A stretch of 64,000 nt of DNA from Bartonella harrusi (GCF_024297065.1 NZ_CP101114.1:1702501-1766500); one strand, 5' to 3'. Numbered from the stretch's first letter, positions 47,838 to 57,185 are shown. A program made the numbers and translations. Notes: generated by a model from the letters alone, not told the origin.

Positions 47838-48186
47838 TTATACTGTTTGTTTTTTCGCTTTGAGCTCTCTAAAGTTTTTTACAAGAGCCTGTTCTGTTTC
47901 GCTGTAGGTTTCTTGATTATGGTATGAAGTATTTTCTTTTGTCGCAATATCTTCTTTTGTTACAATATCGGCATAAAAAAAACTCATGGAAACTTCTCAT
48001 TTTTGAGCGATTTCTAGTAAACATCCTGCGCTTACACGATTGAAGCCTTTTTCGTATTTTTGGATTTGTTGGAAACTGACACCTAAATGGTTTCCTCATT
48101 CCTTTTGAGAAAGCCCCATTGAAATGCGTCTATGGCGGATTCTTTTACCTATCAACATGTCGATAAAATGCGGATTTTTTTTGCAC
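47838..48186 (-). pseudogene. trp-type XRE regulator, unit H, interrupted
   Basis: GTG 48186, HTH of the A/B subtype, TGA-containing disruption after SQKE and the shared TGA after LLEIAQK; one T more in the AGTTTTTTTT run. Remnant extends to TAA at 47838. Confidence 0.82.
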
Positions 48187-48396
48187 TTTAAAAGCCCCCC
48201 TCCGGTTGCGAGCGCCCTCGCATTGGTATTCCGGGAGCTTGAAAGCACTGAGCTCAGTCAGCCTTTTGCTTTTAGTGCTTGTGGCACCTGGACATAACAA
48301 AAACTCCCAGAACACTGGGATATCCGTGAAGCGGATAAATACATGTCTCAAGTTTTGGGTCTTTCATTCCCTGTTGATCGTTGCGTCTACGATCAA
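48187..48396 (-). ncRNA. Brt-family leader RNA, unit H
   Basis: Perfect inverted repeat at 48374-48396. The local hairpin is CCCAG-TGTT-CTGGG as in unit E, but the distant partner is CTCCCGGAA, still pairable through a G-U pair. The first hairpin is CCGCTTCACGG. Confidence 0.72.
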
Positions 48397-48459
48397 AATA
48401 TCCATTCACTCATAAAGTAATTTCAGAGAATTGACAAGAATAATAATTTTTTACTTATG

Positions 48460-48720
48460 AAGGTGAAAGCCGGCACTATCTACGCTTTACCTGTTCCCAA
48501 TGTTGCAACAGCCCTTAGTCTTTAGACGATTTATTAAGAGGCATTTTTATCCCTTTCTTCTCTCTTTTATCCACACTTCAACCCCGCTTTTTATCCACAC
48601 GCCAACCCCACTTGTGGTGTGCAAGGAATGGTTTTTCTTGATTCAACAGAAGCAGATTTGAAAGGAGAGAATCTGAGAATATTCGTATCTCTCCCTCAAT
48701 AGGCAAAATGATAAATTATT
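48460..48720 (-). pseudogene. Integrase N-terminal remnant
   Basis: On the minus strand: the AATATTCTCAGATTCTC-type upstream flank, TTGATTCAAT-like stretch, then CAACATTGGGAACAGGTAAAG and ATGAAGGTG remains. Same element as at 9, 15, 18, 43 and 49.7 kb. Confidence 0.6.
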
Positions 48721-48873
48721 GTTATAAATCAATGTATTGCTCCATTTAAAAACAACGTTTCACACCATATCCTTTAACATATAAATAAGGTATTTATCAT
48801 TTTGTGTCTTAACAAATACCAAAGATATGTTTATACACTTTCATGACTTTACTAGCCTCCAAAGAGGCTAAAT

Positions 48874-49305
48874 ATGCTGCGTATACAAACCGTGCTTTTA
48901 ATATTTCTATTTGCTCTCATCAGTCAACCAAGCTATGCGCTTTTTTCCAATAGAATAGCTACGATAGAACACATATGGCCTGACAAGATGCTTTTTGATC
49001 GTCTCTCTTTCTTTCAGCAAATAACCTATGCGGGAGATTCTCACTCCATCTATTTTTGGGGCAACCAATTTCAGTTTCAAAACGGAAAGAATGGCTATAT
49101 TGGTTTATTCAACAGAGGCACCCGCACCGTTCACTTTTCTATTTGCAATGCAACGGGCTGGAAGAGTGATAAATGTAAACATTTCACCCATCAGGGCTCA
49201 GGAGTCCGCTGTGAAATTGAGTTTCCATGGAAAAAATGCGCTCTTTCTCATGTTAGGATTGTGCCCGTGGTTGTAAAAAATGCGGCGCTTGACGAAGGTT
49301 CATGA
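48874..49305 (+). CDS. Secreted ORF, truncated and fused to a terS-derived 3' end
   Basis: 143 residues. A signal peptide (MLRIQTVLLIFLFALISQPS to YA) leads into a soluble part with SIYFWGNQFQFQNGKNGYIG, RTVHFSICNATGW and FTHQGSGVRCEIEFPW. This pattern recalls the DUF3472-type carbohydrate-binding-like fold (weak, by eye). After KKC the last ~20 residues (VRIVPVVVKNAALDEGS) are plainly the C-terminus of the small terminase (VEIVPVVAKDAV...LDEDS), and the following 3' flank is the terS repeat flank. The original C-terminal part of this gene appears to have been replaced. Expression is unknown. Confidence 0.6.
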   Translation: MLRIQTVLLIFLFALISQPSYALFSNRIATIEHIWPDKMLFDRLSFFQQITYAGDSHSIYFWGNQFQFQNGKNGYIGLFNRGTRTVHFSICNATGWKSDKCKHFTHQGSGVRCEIEFPWKKCALSHVRIVPVVVKNAALDEGS

Positions 49306-49440
49306 AACGGCTCTGGCTGGGTGTGAGATGGTGTGCCATGGTGGTGAGATATTTGGGGAGCGCCGTGATGGTGACGTGGGTGCTTGAGGACGGTGGCGGT
49401 GTTGGCAATGATGTCTGTCTGTCCGTTACTGAAGAGGTTG
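49254..49440. repeat. Dispersed copy of the terS 3'-end repeat
   Basis: Matches the reverse complement of 37500-37700: the IVPxVxKNAxLDExS codons, the TCATGAAACGGCT region and the GAGCGCCGTGATGGTGACG and TGCTTGAGGACGGTGG flank. It is a displaced copy in the opposite orientation, 12 kb from its source. Confidence 0.82.
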
Positions 49441-49629
49441 GAGGTTTGGACATCGCTATCAATGAGATGTTTCCAAGAAGGGAAATCTGATTACAGGAAT
49501 AATCATTGATCTTATAACCAATAAAGCAACGACAGTTGGTGTTATTGAAGTTCCAGAATCATTTGGCAAACTCCATAAATCTTCAAGTTTTGTTGAAGAC
49601 CATTCTCATTGGAAAAAACATTGATTTAT

Positions 49630-50128
49630 AAAGATAATTTACTGTTTTGCCTGTTGAATGAGACCCCCGAATATTGTAAGATTCTCTCATCTCAAATCCT
49701 CTTATATTCAATCAATTAAAGTCACCTACTTGCACGTCATAAGCGGGGTTGGTATGTGGGGTGAAAACCGTTTAGAAAGGAACAAAAATGCCTCTTATGA
49801 ATCGTCTCAACACCAAGAGCTGTTGCAACATTGGGGGTCGGTAAATAATATGATGGTGCCGGCTTGCTCCTTCATAAGTGTAAAGATGGGGGATGCTCAA
49901 TGGCTTTACCGCTATACCATTCACGGGCGGCGTCGTGAAATGAGCTTGGGTGCTTTAAGAAATGTCTCTTTAAAACAAGCCCGTGAATTGGCAACTGGGT
50001 GGCGTCCTGTTTTGCATGAGGGGCGTGATCCCATTAAAGAACGTGACAAACAAAAACGTGAGGCAATGCGTAATCTGCATTACTTAAAAGATATTGGAAA
50101 AGGCATCTTACTTCTTGTTATGTATTAA
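49630..50128 (+). pseudogene. Best-preserved integrase N-terminal fragment
   Basis: After the conserved flank (AATATTGTAAG, 49669-49680) a start at 49788 gives MPLMNRLNTKSCCNIGGR then a stop. In another frame the sequence continues as WLYRYTIHGRRREMSLGALR, NVSLKQARELATGWRPVLHE and GRDPIKERDKQKREA. This is the Arm-DNA-binding N-terminal domain (DUF4102 type) of P4-like tyrosine recombinases. A frameshift splits it, and the core-binding and catalytic domains are missing. Confidence 0.8.
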
Positions 50129-50984
50129 GACCACAAAGTCCTACCTTTTTCAGTCCTATAGCTGATTATAAATACCAATCGCTCATAGATGCCTCGGCGA
50201 GAAGCACCTGTCAAGATTCTTACGTTGTCCAAATACTCTGTCAGTGCGATATGTGCATGAATAGTATAAGCGACCTTGGTGGATGAGCCTCACTAGGTGC
50301 ACGAAGGCTCACCATACCAACGGAAAAGATCTTTCAGCATAAACTCTTTCGGATAGATTGAAAAAAGAGGAGCTTATCATCATTCGTTTTAAAAATGGTG
50401 CTTGGTCACCCAATATCTTTCCCCCCTGTCCTCTTTATGTGGAAATCAATCTTTGTGGATAATATAGCAAACTTGAGCTCCTCAATTCATACCCACCATA
50501 GCATCCGAAAAATAACCACAAACCAAAAGATCATGTCTATGTCTGATGGGAAAACTTGGAAGATTATGAAAAGAAATTAACCCCTTTCTTTTATCAAGAA
50601 AAAATCCCTCACCTTTATTAAAAAACGAGCATGAGGGATAGTTTAACGAGCGTGAGAGATCGTTTTTTGCCTCTTCACCATTATTTTCTCCGTTTTCTGA
50701 TTATTTTTTAGTTCTGATTTTTATTCTGGAAAAAAGAACGCCTTCATTTTAAAAAAGCCTTTGTTTTTTCCAACGCCTCACTCTTCCCTCCAGCTTCAAA
50801 CCTCTGCTTTTTTTCAAACAAAAAAGAGAATTGTCTTTAAGCATCAAAGAACAGACATGAAAGAGTTTTTCAAAAGTGAAAATCCCTCAATACCCATATT
50901 GGCGAATACTTTAAAATTTTCTCAGCCCGCACATCTCTTTAAGGAGAAGCGTGACGTTCTCCTTTCTGTTTAAGCCTCTGTCTA
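50129..50984. other. Intergenic, no supportable gene
   Basis: About 850 bp with only short frames (50395-50580, 50761-50973) lacking recognisable domains. Near 50622-50676 AAAAACGAGC and CGTTTTTTG can pair and may act as a terminator. At 50941-50965 AAGGAGAAGCGTGACGTTCT starts the outermost yacG repeat. Confidence 0.4.
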
Positions 50985-52007
50985 CAGATAAATCATATTT
51001 TCAATATTTTGAAATACCTTGCTCTTTTTATTCTTCTTCATCGCTCATTTGCGGTGGAGGAGGCAGGATATAAGCCCCCGAAAGCCATCGATTAAGATCA
51101 ATAGCTTGACATCGTGTTGAACAGAATGGATAGGCATTTTGTTGTGCCATTTGCCCACAAATTGGACAGGGATGCGCAGGACGATAAGGAGAACGTCACA
51201 CTTCTCCTTTCTGTTTAAGCCTCTGTCTACAGATAAATCATATTTTCAATATTTTGAAATACCTTGCTCTTTTTATTCTTCTTCATCGCTCATTTGCGGT
51301 GGAGGAGGCAGGATATAAGCCCCCGAAAGCCATCGATTAAGATCAATAGCTTGACATCGTGTTGAACAGAATGGATAGGCATTTTGTTGTGCCATTTGCC
51401 CACAAATTGGACAGGGATGCGCAGGACGATAAGGAGAAGCGTGACGTTCTCCTTTCTGTTTAAGCCTCTACCTACAGATAAATCATATTTTCAATATTTT
51501 GAAATACCTTGCTCTTTTTATTCTTCTTCATCGCTCATTTGCGGTGGAGGAGGCAGGATATAAGCCCCCGAAAGCCATCGATTAAGATCAATAGCTCGAC
51601 ATCGTGTTGAACAGAATGGATAGGCATTTTGTTGTGCCATTTGCCCACAAATTGGACAGGGATGCGCAGGACGATAAGGAGAAGCGTGACGTTCTCCTTT
51701 CTGTTTAAGCCTCTGTCTACAGATAAATCATATTTTCAATATTTTGAAATACCTTGCTCTTTTTATTCTTCTTCATCGCTCATTTGCGGTGGAGGAGGCA
51801 GGATATAAGCCCCCGAAAGCCATCGATTAAGATCAATAGCTTGACATCGTGTTGAACAGAATGGATAGGCATTTTGTTGTGCCATTTGCCCACAAATTGG
51901 ACAGGGATGCGCAGGACGATAAGGAGAAGCGTGACGTTCTCCTTTCTGTTTAAGCCTCTACCTACAGATAAATCATATTTTCAATATTTTGAAATACCTT
52001 GCTCTTT
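50985..52007. repeat. Tandem copies (about 245 bp) of the yacG 3' end, four copies
   Basis: TTCTTCTTCATCGCTCATTT, the last yacG codons, occurs at 51031, 51276, 51522, 51766 and 52011; the last belongs to the intact gene. Each copy holds the final ~50 codons (from CPICGQMAQQNAYPF on), the stop, the 3' flank and the hairpin AAGGAGAACGTCACGCTTCTC. The copies lack the start codon and N-terminus. Divergence between copies is only a few bases. Confidence 0.95.
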
Positions 52008-52244
52008 TTATTCTTCTTCATCGCTCATTTGCGGTGGAGGAGGCAGGATATAAGCCCCCGAAAGCCATCGATTAAGATCAATAGCTTGACATCGTGTTGA
52101 ACAGAATGGATAGGCATTTTGTTGTGCCATTTGCCCACAAATTGGACAAGGATGCGCAGGACGAATTGCAGATGCTGTTTTTTTTAAGTTGTTTCTTTTC
52201 AATTTGTCTGTATCTTTATTGTTTGTTTGGACCTTTTGCTTCAT
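52008..52244 (-). CDS. yacG: DNA gyrase inhibitor YacG
   Basis: 78 residues with the YacG zinc finger: C33-x2-C36 (CPICG) and C48-x3-C52 (CSTRC), then IDLNRWLSGAYILPP typical of the family. YacG binds GyrB and blocks DNA binding. The N-terminal ~25 residues are Lys/Asn-rich. It is the last gene of an infA-maf-yacG group on the minus strand, ~90 bp after maf. The 3' half is tandemly duplicated downstream four times. Confidence 0.9.
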   Translation of the reverse strand: MKQKVQTNNKDTDKLKRNNLKKTASAIRPAHPCPICGQMAQQNAYPFCSTRCQAIDLNRWLSGAYILPPPPQMSDEEE

Positions 52245-52334
52245 TTTTTTACAGTTTTCTTTTTTTCATTTTTCCACTCTGCGTTTTGTTGGTTTTGAGA
52301 GGGTTCTCTTGGCTTTGACCTTGCATGCATGGCT

Positions 52335-53057
52335 CTAGTAATGTTCTCCAAGCCAATTTTCCAGAAGTGGAAAACGATAAGCCAACAACAGATCCATTGT
52401 TTCAGCCAATGGTAATCCGACCACATTCGAATAAGAGCCAATGATATTGACGACAAACGCACCGGCTTTTCCTTGAATAGCGTACCCTCCAGCCTTTCCT
52501 TGCCATTCACCAGAAGCCAGATAAGCTCTCATCACGGGGGCCGTTAACCGTTTAAAACGAACCCGACTTTCGACCAATTTCACAACGATTTTCCCGCTGT
52601 CATTGAGCGCACAAATGCCGCCATAAACCTTGTGGGATCGTCCAGAAAGGAAGCGCAAACATTCATAGGCCTCGTCCTCATTTTCTGGTTTAGGGAAAAT
52701 AACGTTTCCCACAGCAACCACGGTATCAGCGGCTAAAATCACTGTTTTTTCCGCTAACAACTCTGCTTTTTTTTCTGCTGATAAATTGACTTTACTATTT
52801 TTGCTCCCCCAGAGCAGTGTTTTTTGGGCTTTAAGCGCTTTTTCCCTAGCCAAACGTTTGGCCAGATTTGCAGGATGTTCTCTTAATTTTGGTGTTTCAT
52901 CGATATTTGTTGCGTGCACATAATGCGGATCAAGACCAATTTGTGCCAACAGCGCCAAGCGACGTGGTGAAGCAGAAGCGAGCACCAACTGCGTTTCTTG
53001 AGCATGCTTTTTTTTAAGACGGACTTTTCCTAAGAAGGTTTCCTTTAAATTTTGCAT
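52335..53057 (-). CDS. maf: Maf-family nucleoside triphosphate pyrophosphatase
   Basis: 240 residues from ATG 53057 (GAGGGG upstream; TTG 53069 is the longer alternative). Maf signature LVLASASPRRLALLAQIGL, NIDETP, AREKA, ILAADTVVAVGN and the C-terminal YAIQGKAGAFVVNIIGSYSN, NVVGLPL. The enzyme hydrolyses non-canonical or modified NTPs and affects septation. A ~20-residue insert (LLWGSKNSKVNLSAEKKAEL) between the first strand block and VILAADTVV is longer than in many homologues. Part of the infA-maf-yacG group. Confidence 0.92.
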   Translation of the reverse strand: MQNLKETFLGKVRLKKKHAQETQLVLASASPRRLALLAQIGLDPHYVHATNIDETPKLREHPANLAKRLAREKALKAQKTLLWGSKNSKVNLSAEKKAELLAEKTVILAADTVVAVGNVIFPKPENEDEAYECLRFLSGRSHKVYGGICALNDSGKIVVKLVESRVRFKRLTAPVMRAYLASGEWQGKAGGYAIQGKAGAFVVNIIGSYSNVVGLPLAETMDLLLAYRFPLLENWLGEHY

Positions 53058-53251
53058 TTTGCCCCTCAAGGATCATTATCAGCCATCTCCCAATTTTTTG
53101 GCTTCATTCATATGCTTCAATGGTTTCACGCATTCTTTAAGAATACTTTAATTTATTGCCTTTTCTGATTTTCACTTTTTGAAGAAACACAAAGGAGTTT
53201 TAGAAACGAACAAGAACACTGCTTTTACAGCAAACAAGAGCCATCTCCAGC

Positions 53252-53470
53252 TTACTTATAGCGATATATAATACGCCCTTTTGTCAAATCATAAGGGGTC
53301 ATTTCCACCATGATTTTATCACCTGCTAACACACGAATACGATTTTTTCGCATTCTTCCTGCGGTATGAGCAATAATTTCATGATTATTTTCCAGTTTCA
53401 CACGAAACATCGCATTCGGTAAGAGTTCCGTTACGATACCAGAAAATTCTAAAACTTCTTCTTTTGACAT
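53252..53470 (-). CDS. infA: Translation initiation factor IF-1
   Basis: 72 residues from ATG 53470 ([20 protein letters not shown]), the exact IF-1 length; the two-codon-longer TTG form is unlikely. The OB-fold signature is complete: [54 protein letters not shown]-1 occupies the ribosomal A site during initiation. It is first of the infA-maf-yacG set usual in Rhizobiales, ~190 bp before maf. Confidence 0.97.
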   Translation of the reverse strand: MSKEEVLEFSGIVTELLPNAMFRVKLENNHEIIAHTAGRMRKNRIRVLAGDKIMVEMTPYDLTKGRIIYRYK

Positions 53471-53476
53471 AAACAA

Positions 53477-55324
53477 TTATTTCCTTTACAATGTACATAT
53501 TCTTTAATTATGCGATATTTTTCAGCGTTCATACCTTATTTTGTTGGGTTTGTGAACAAAAATTCAACACAAAAGGGAAGGTTTTTCCTTTGGGATTAGT
53601 GTATTGTCCGTTATTTTAGCAATTGGCAAAATGAAAGCCAGTTTCTCTCTCGAGTTGTGCAATCCTTTAAAAACAATGATCACAACAAAATAACAATAAC
53701 CACAATAATCTTTTGTATAAGCTTTCCAATCAGCATTTTTATGAAAATTGATGGGGTTGATTTCATTTTCTTATTGAGCAAAAATGAAATTTGGAAGATC
53801 ACGCTCATATTTTAAATTCACTAAAGAGCGTTTTAAACCTTGTGAAAAGCCCCCTTGTTGAGCAAAATTTAAAAAGCAAACAGCAATTTATATTTTTTCT
53901 CGTGTTTTTCAAACGTTTTACACCGCCATGTTGACATAACCTTTTGAGCACGCCCATAAAGGCAACTGAAGATATTCTTTCACATTTCTTTGACCGCATC
54001 TTTTACGCGATATACTCGGTCTCTTCTGCACCCCCGCCTCTCTAGCTTGTTTTCAATTCACCCTCGTTCAACTTTTTACAGTCCCCTTTTATTGATCCAT
54101 TTGCACCTTTCTATCTTCTGACAACTTCTCTCCCATCATATCATCTGCATAATATCTCCATGTATGTTATACGTCCCCGCGTACGTCCTCCTATTCCATG
54201 CCATCGCCCAAAACACACTCTACAAAACCGCTCTCCTTTTCCTCTTGCGCTTTTGCATTTCCACGTTTTCACGTTTCTACACTTTTACATTTTTACTTCT
54301 TTACACCTTTACAGAAGTATTACAGCTTGTAAAAAATCCCTTTAAAAAAGGCACTTGAACATGTGTTATACGCCCCCGCGTACTCCCTCCTATTCCATAC
54401 CATCGCCCAAAACACACTCTACAAAACCGCTCTCCTTTCCCTCTTGCGCTTTTGCATTTCCACGTTTTCACGTTTCTACACTTTTACTTTTTTACGCCTT
54501 TACAGAAGTATTGAATTTTAAAAACGCACCCTCAAATGACGATACTTTAAATAACTCTTTCACATTCTCATGCCTCTTTAAAGAAAAGCATCTCTCAATT
54601 TTTGTTTTTGAATCTTTCAAGTTTTCACTTTTTTGCTCCTTTTCACCAATCAACGCATCACAATGCATAACAAAGTCGACAGAGACAAACAGATAAAAAA
54701 CATTGGTTTAACCCTCTTCTTCAAGGGAAAAAAGCGCTTTTATGAAAGACGATCAAATCCTCTTCTCCTAAATGAGCCATTCCATTTAATAAATATCAAA
54801 CAGCTAAAGAAAGACTTTTCTTCTTCTAAAGAAGCACTTTTAAAATATTTGTCCTACTTGCAAAGACATACTTTCCCATGAAGTCACAACCGGAAAGTGA
54901 AACAACAAAGGGTTATATTACGCATTCTACGTTATATGACTTATCTTATAAGCACGTTTAAGCCATATGATGGCGTATAAACTAAACCACGCGTGAACGT
55001 ATCAACGCCCTCCCTTGAAACAAATGAAAAAAAGCAAGAACAAGAAGAACAAAAAGAGGCCCGCTCATAAAAACGGACCCTTACAAAAAGATTCTGCAAT
55101 TTTTTACAAAACCCTGTGCCTCTAGAACAATACGGCTGTTTTTAAGGTACTAAAACGAAGTTAAACTACAACCTCTAGTGGCACAAAATTAAAAAAAGAG
55201 CAAGAAAAAACCTTCCGTTCCACGCAAAGATTTTACGAAATGCACGCATTGCGCAAAGAAAAGAAAGGGCATCTCGGTAGCAAAACTGAAGAATCGCCAT
55301 CCAATTTCCCCTTGATTGTTTTGC
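53477..55324. other. 1.85-kb intergenic region
   Basis: No supportable gene between infA and dsbB. It contains the 199-bp repeat pair listed separately and T-rich stretches. Short frames (54355-54696, 54633-54881) have low-complexity composition and no domains. Confidence 0.45.
54166..54563. repeat. 199-bp direct repeat, two copies
   Basis: GTTATACG at 54166 and 54365 begins two copies sharing CCATCGCCCAAAACACACTC and CTTGCGCTTTTGCATTTCCA. The copies then share TTTACAGAAGTATT and diverge. Internally there are short ACGTTTTCACGTTTCTACAC-type iterations. Noncoding. Confidence 0.85.
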
Positions 55325-55363
55325 AAAAAAAAGAGACGGCACTCTCAACACGACCGTCTCTTT
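55325..55363 (-). terminator. Intrinsic terminator of dsbB
   Basis: AAAGAGACGG (55330-55339) and CCGTCTCTTT (55354-55363) form a 10-bp perfect stem with a 14-base loop; on the minus strand it is followed by a run of T. It lies ~40 bp after the dsbB stop. Confidence 0.85.
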
Positions 55364-55405
55364 ACTAAACGTTAAACATATATGAAAAAAAATGTACGAC
55401 AAGCT

Positions 55406-55984
55406 TTAAGAGGAAGAGGACCAACTTGACAACAACTCGTATCTTACGGGATCATCAGCACATTGCCCACCACCACATTCAAGTATGGTAGAAATCAAGT
55501 TTGCAGCAATCAAAAATATAAATAAGAAGCTTGCTGTTTGGCTCAAAATTGGCAAAGGAGAGAACATTTTAATTTTGTGTGCCAATTCACCTAAAATCAT
55601 GACGACAGATACAGCCAGAATACAAAGAAGTGAGATAATGAGGGCCCAGGTATAAAAGTGCAATCCAAAGAATGTTGAACCATATCCCAGATCATCTGGT
55701 GTGATATGCAATAGCACTTGCCGGACAGCCACGATACTCGTTACCATACATCCGAGAATCACCATTCCATAATGTGTATGTTTCACCTTATGATGGATGT
55801 TGAGTAGAAATCCACACCCTGCCAGCATCAAACCAACACGTTGAAGAAGACAAAGAGGACAAGGCAACTCGAACTTTACCAGTTGATAATAAAAAGCTAC
55901 CACCAAAACAATGGATAAACCGATAAGGCCTAATGTATTCATAAATATAATGAAATGAGGATTTTTTTCTTCAACATTTTGCAT
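55406..55984 (-). CDS. Disulfide bond formation protein DsbB family
   Basis: 192 residues with four main transmembrane helices plus a C-terminal hydrophobic segment. The quinone-side CxxC is in LPCPLCLLQR (C42, C45), the hallmark of the family. The second redox pair lies near the C-terminus in ECGGGQCADDPVRYELLS rather than in the usual periplasmic loop, which resembles DsbB variants called DsbI or BdbC. It would reoxidise a periplasmic thiol oxidase and pass electrons to quinone. It starts 10 bp after a 50-codon DUF5993-type gene and ends at a strong terminator, so the two form an operon. Confidence 0.85.
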   Translation of the reverse strand: MQNVEEKNPHFIIFMNTLGLIGLSIVLVVAFYYQLVKFELPCPLCLLQRVGLMLAGCGFLLNIHHKVKHTHYGMVILGCMVTSIVAVRQVLLHITPDDLGYGSTFFGLHFYTWALIISLLCILAVSVVMILGELAHKIKMFSPLPILSQTASFLFIFLIAANLISTILECGGGQCADDPVRYELLSSWSSSS

Positions 55985-55994
55985 GATTATTCTC

Positions 55995-56147
55995 TCAAAA
56001 AGACAAGTTTAAAGTAGAGGTTGCGTGGTGATTAAAAGTGAGAAGAATGACAACTAACAAAATAGCCCACAAGGCATAACTGATGTTTTTCTTTCCACAA
56101 ACAGTTGTTACTGCGGCCCCTAAAGCGATTAAAAATGGAAAAAACAT
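55995..56147 (-). CDS. 50-aa membrane protein, DUF5993 type
   Basis: ATG 56147, preceded by AAAGGAGA, encodes MFFPFLIALGAAVTTVCGKK, NISYALWAILLVVILLTFNH, HATSTLNLSF. There are two hydrophobic helices, and the ending FNHHATxxLNLSF is the signature of DUF5993 small membrane proteins, which in other proteobacteria lie next to dsbB-like genes. The role is unknown; a partner or assembly factor for the downstream oxidoreductase is inference. Too short for most automatic calls. Confidence 0.78.
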   Translation of the reverse strand: MFFPFLIALGAAVTTVCGKKNISYALWAILLVVILLTFNHHATSTLNLSF

Positions 56148-56570
56148 GGCTTCAAAATCTCCTTTCTATTGGTTGCTGGATAAGATATTGCCAAATTGGG
56201 CAAAAAAGAGACCATGCGTTTATTATACACAATTGATCATACTCTTTTCTTGTCTTTAATCAGAGTATAGAAAGCAATTGGATTATGTAGAGTACGAAAA
56301 ACGAATATCAACAAGACTATTTGCTAAGAGAGCTCTGTTTAAGGCAGAAGAATAAAGTGCCTCTTTATTGCGCTTAAGTCTCTTAACAACAAAAAATCAT
56401 TGGCAGGTTTTCATAAACATGTTGTTCTTAAAAGTGTTTATTTTAGATTTTTTTTACAGTCTTTTTTACCAGAGAATCCTTTCATTTATAAACACATTTT
56501 TACCATAAAATTTTCTTTTTTGAAGAAGGAATATTTGTCATTACTCTCTTACAAACGTTTTTTTCTTGGT
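56148..56570. other. Intergenic before the 14-bp array
   Basis: Probable promoter region of the DUF5993-dsbB operon on the minus strand. No other gene seen. Confidence 0.4.
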
Positions 56571-57185
56571 CAGACAAGGCATTACAGACAAGGCATTACA
56601 GACAAGGCATTACAGACAAGGCATTACAGACAAGGCATTACAGACAAGGCATTACAGACAAGGCATTACAGACAAGGCATTACAGACAAGGCATTACAGA
56701 CAAGGCATTACAGACAAGGCATTACAGACAAGGCATTACAGACAAGGCATTACAGACAAGGCATTACAGACAAGGCATTACAGACAAGGCATTACAGACA
56801 AGGCATTACAGACAAGGCATTACAGACAAGGCATTACAGACAAGGCATTACAGACAAGGCATTACAGACAAGGCATTACAGACAAGGCATTACAGACAAG
56901 GCATTACAGACAAGGCATTACAGACAAGGCATTACAGACAAGGCATTACAGACAAGGCATTACAGACAAGGCATTACAGACAAGGCATTACAGACAAGGC
57001 ATTACAGACAAGGCATTACAGACAAGGCATTACAGACAAGGCATTACAGACAAGGCATTACAGACAAGGCATTACAGACAAGGCATTACAGACAAGGCAT
57101 TACAGACAAGGCATTACAGACAAGGCATTACAGACAAGGCATTACAGACAAGGCATTACAGACAAGGCATTACAGACAAGGCATT
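56571..57185. repeat. 14-bp tandem repeat array, 43.9 copies
   Basis: Unit CAGACAAGGCATTA from 56571 in perfect register: 43 full units plus 13 bases. No variant unit was seen. Unit length is not a multiple of three, so spurious ORFs of Gln-Gly-Ile-Thr-Asp-type repeats arise. Noncoding by context. Confidence 0.98.

Noticed and set aside
50985..52007. Four extra yacG genes
   Set aside because: The copies lack the first ~27 codons and a start; they are partial 3'-end duplications.
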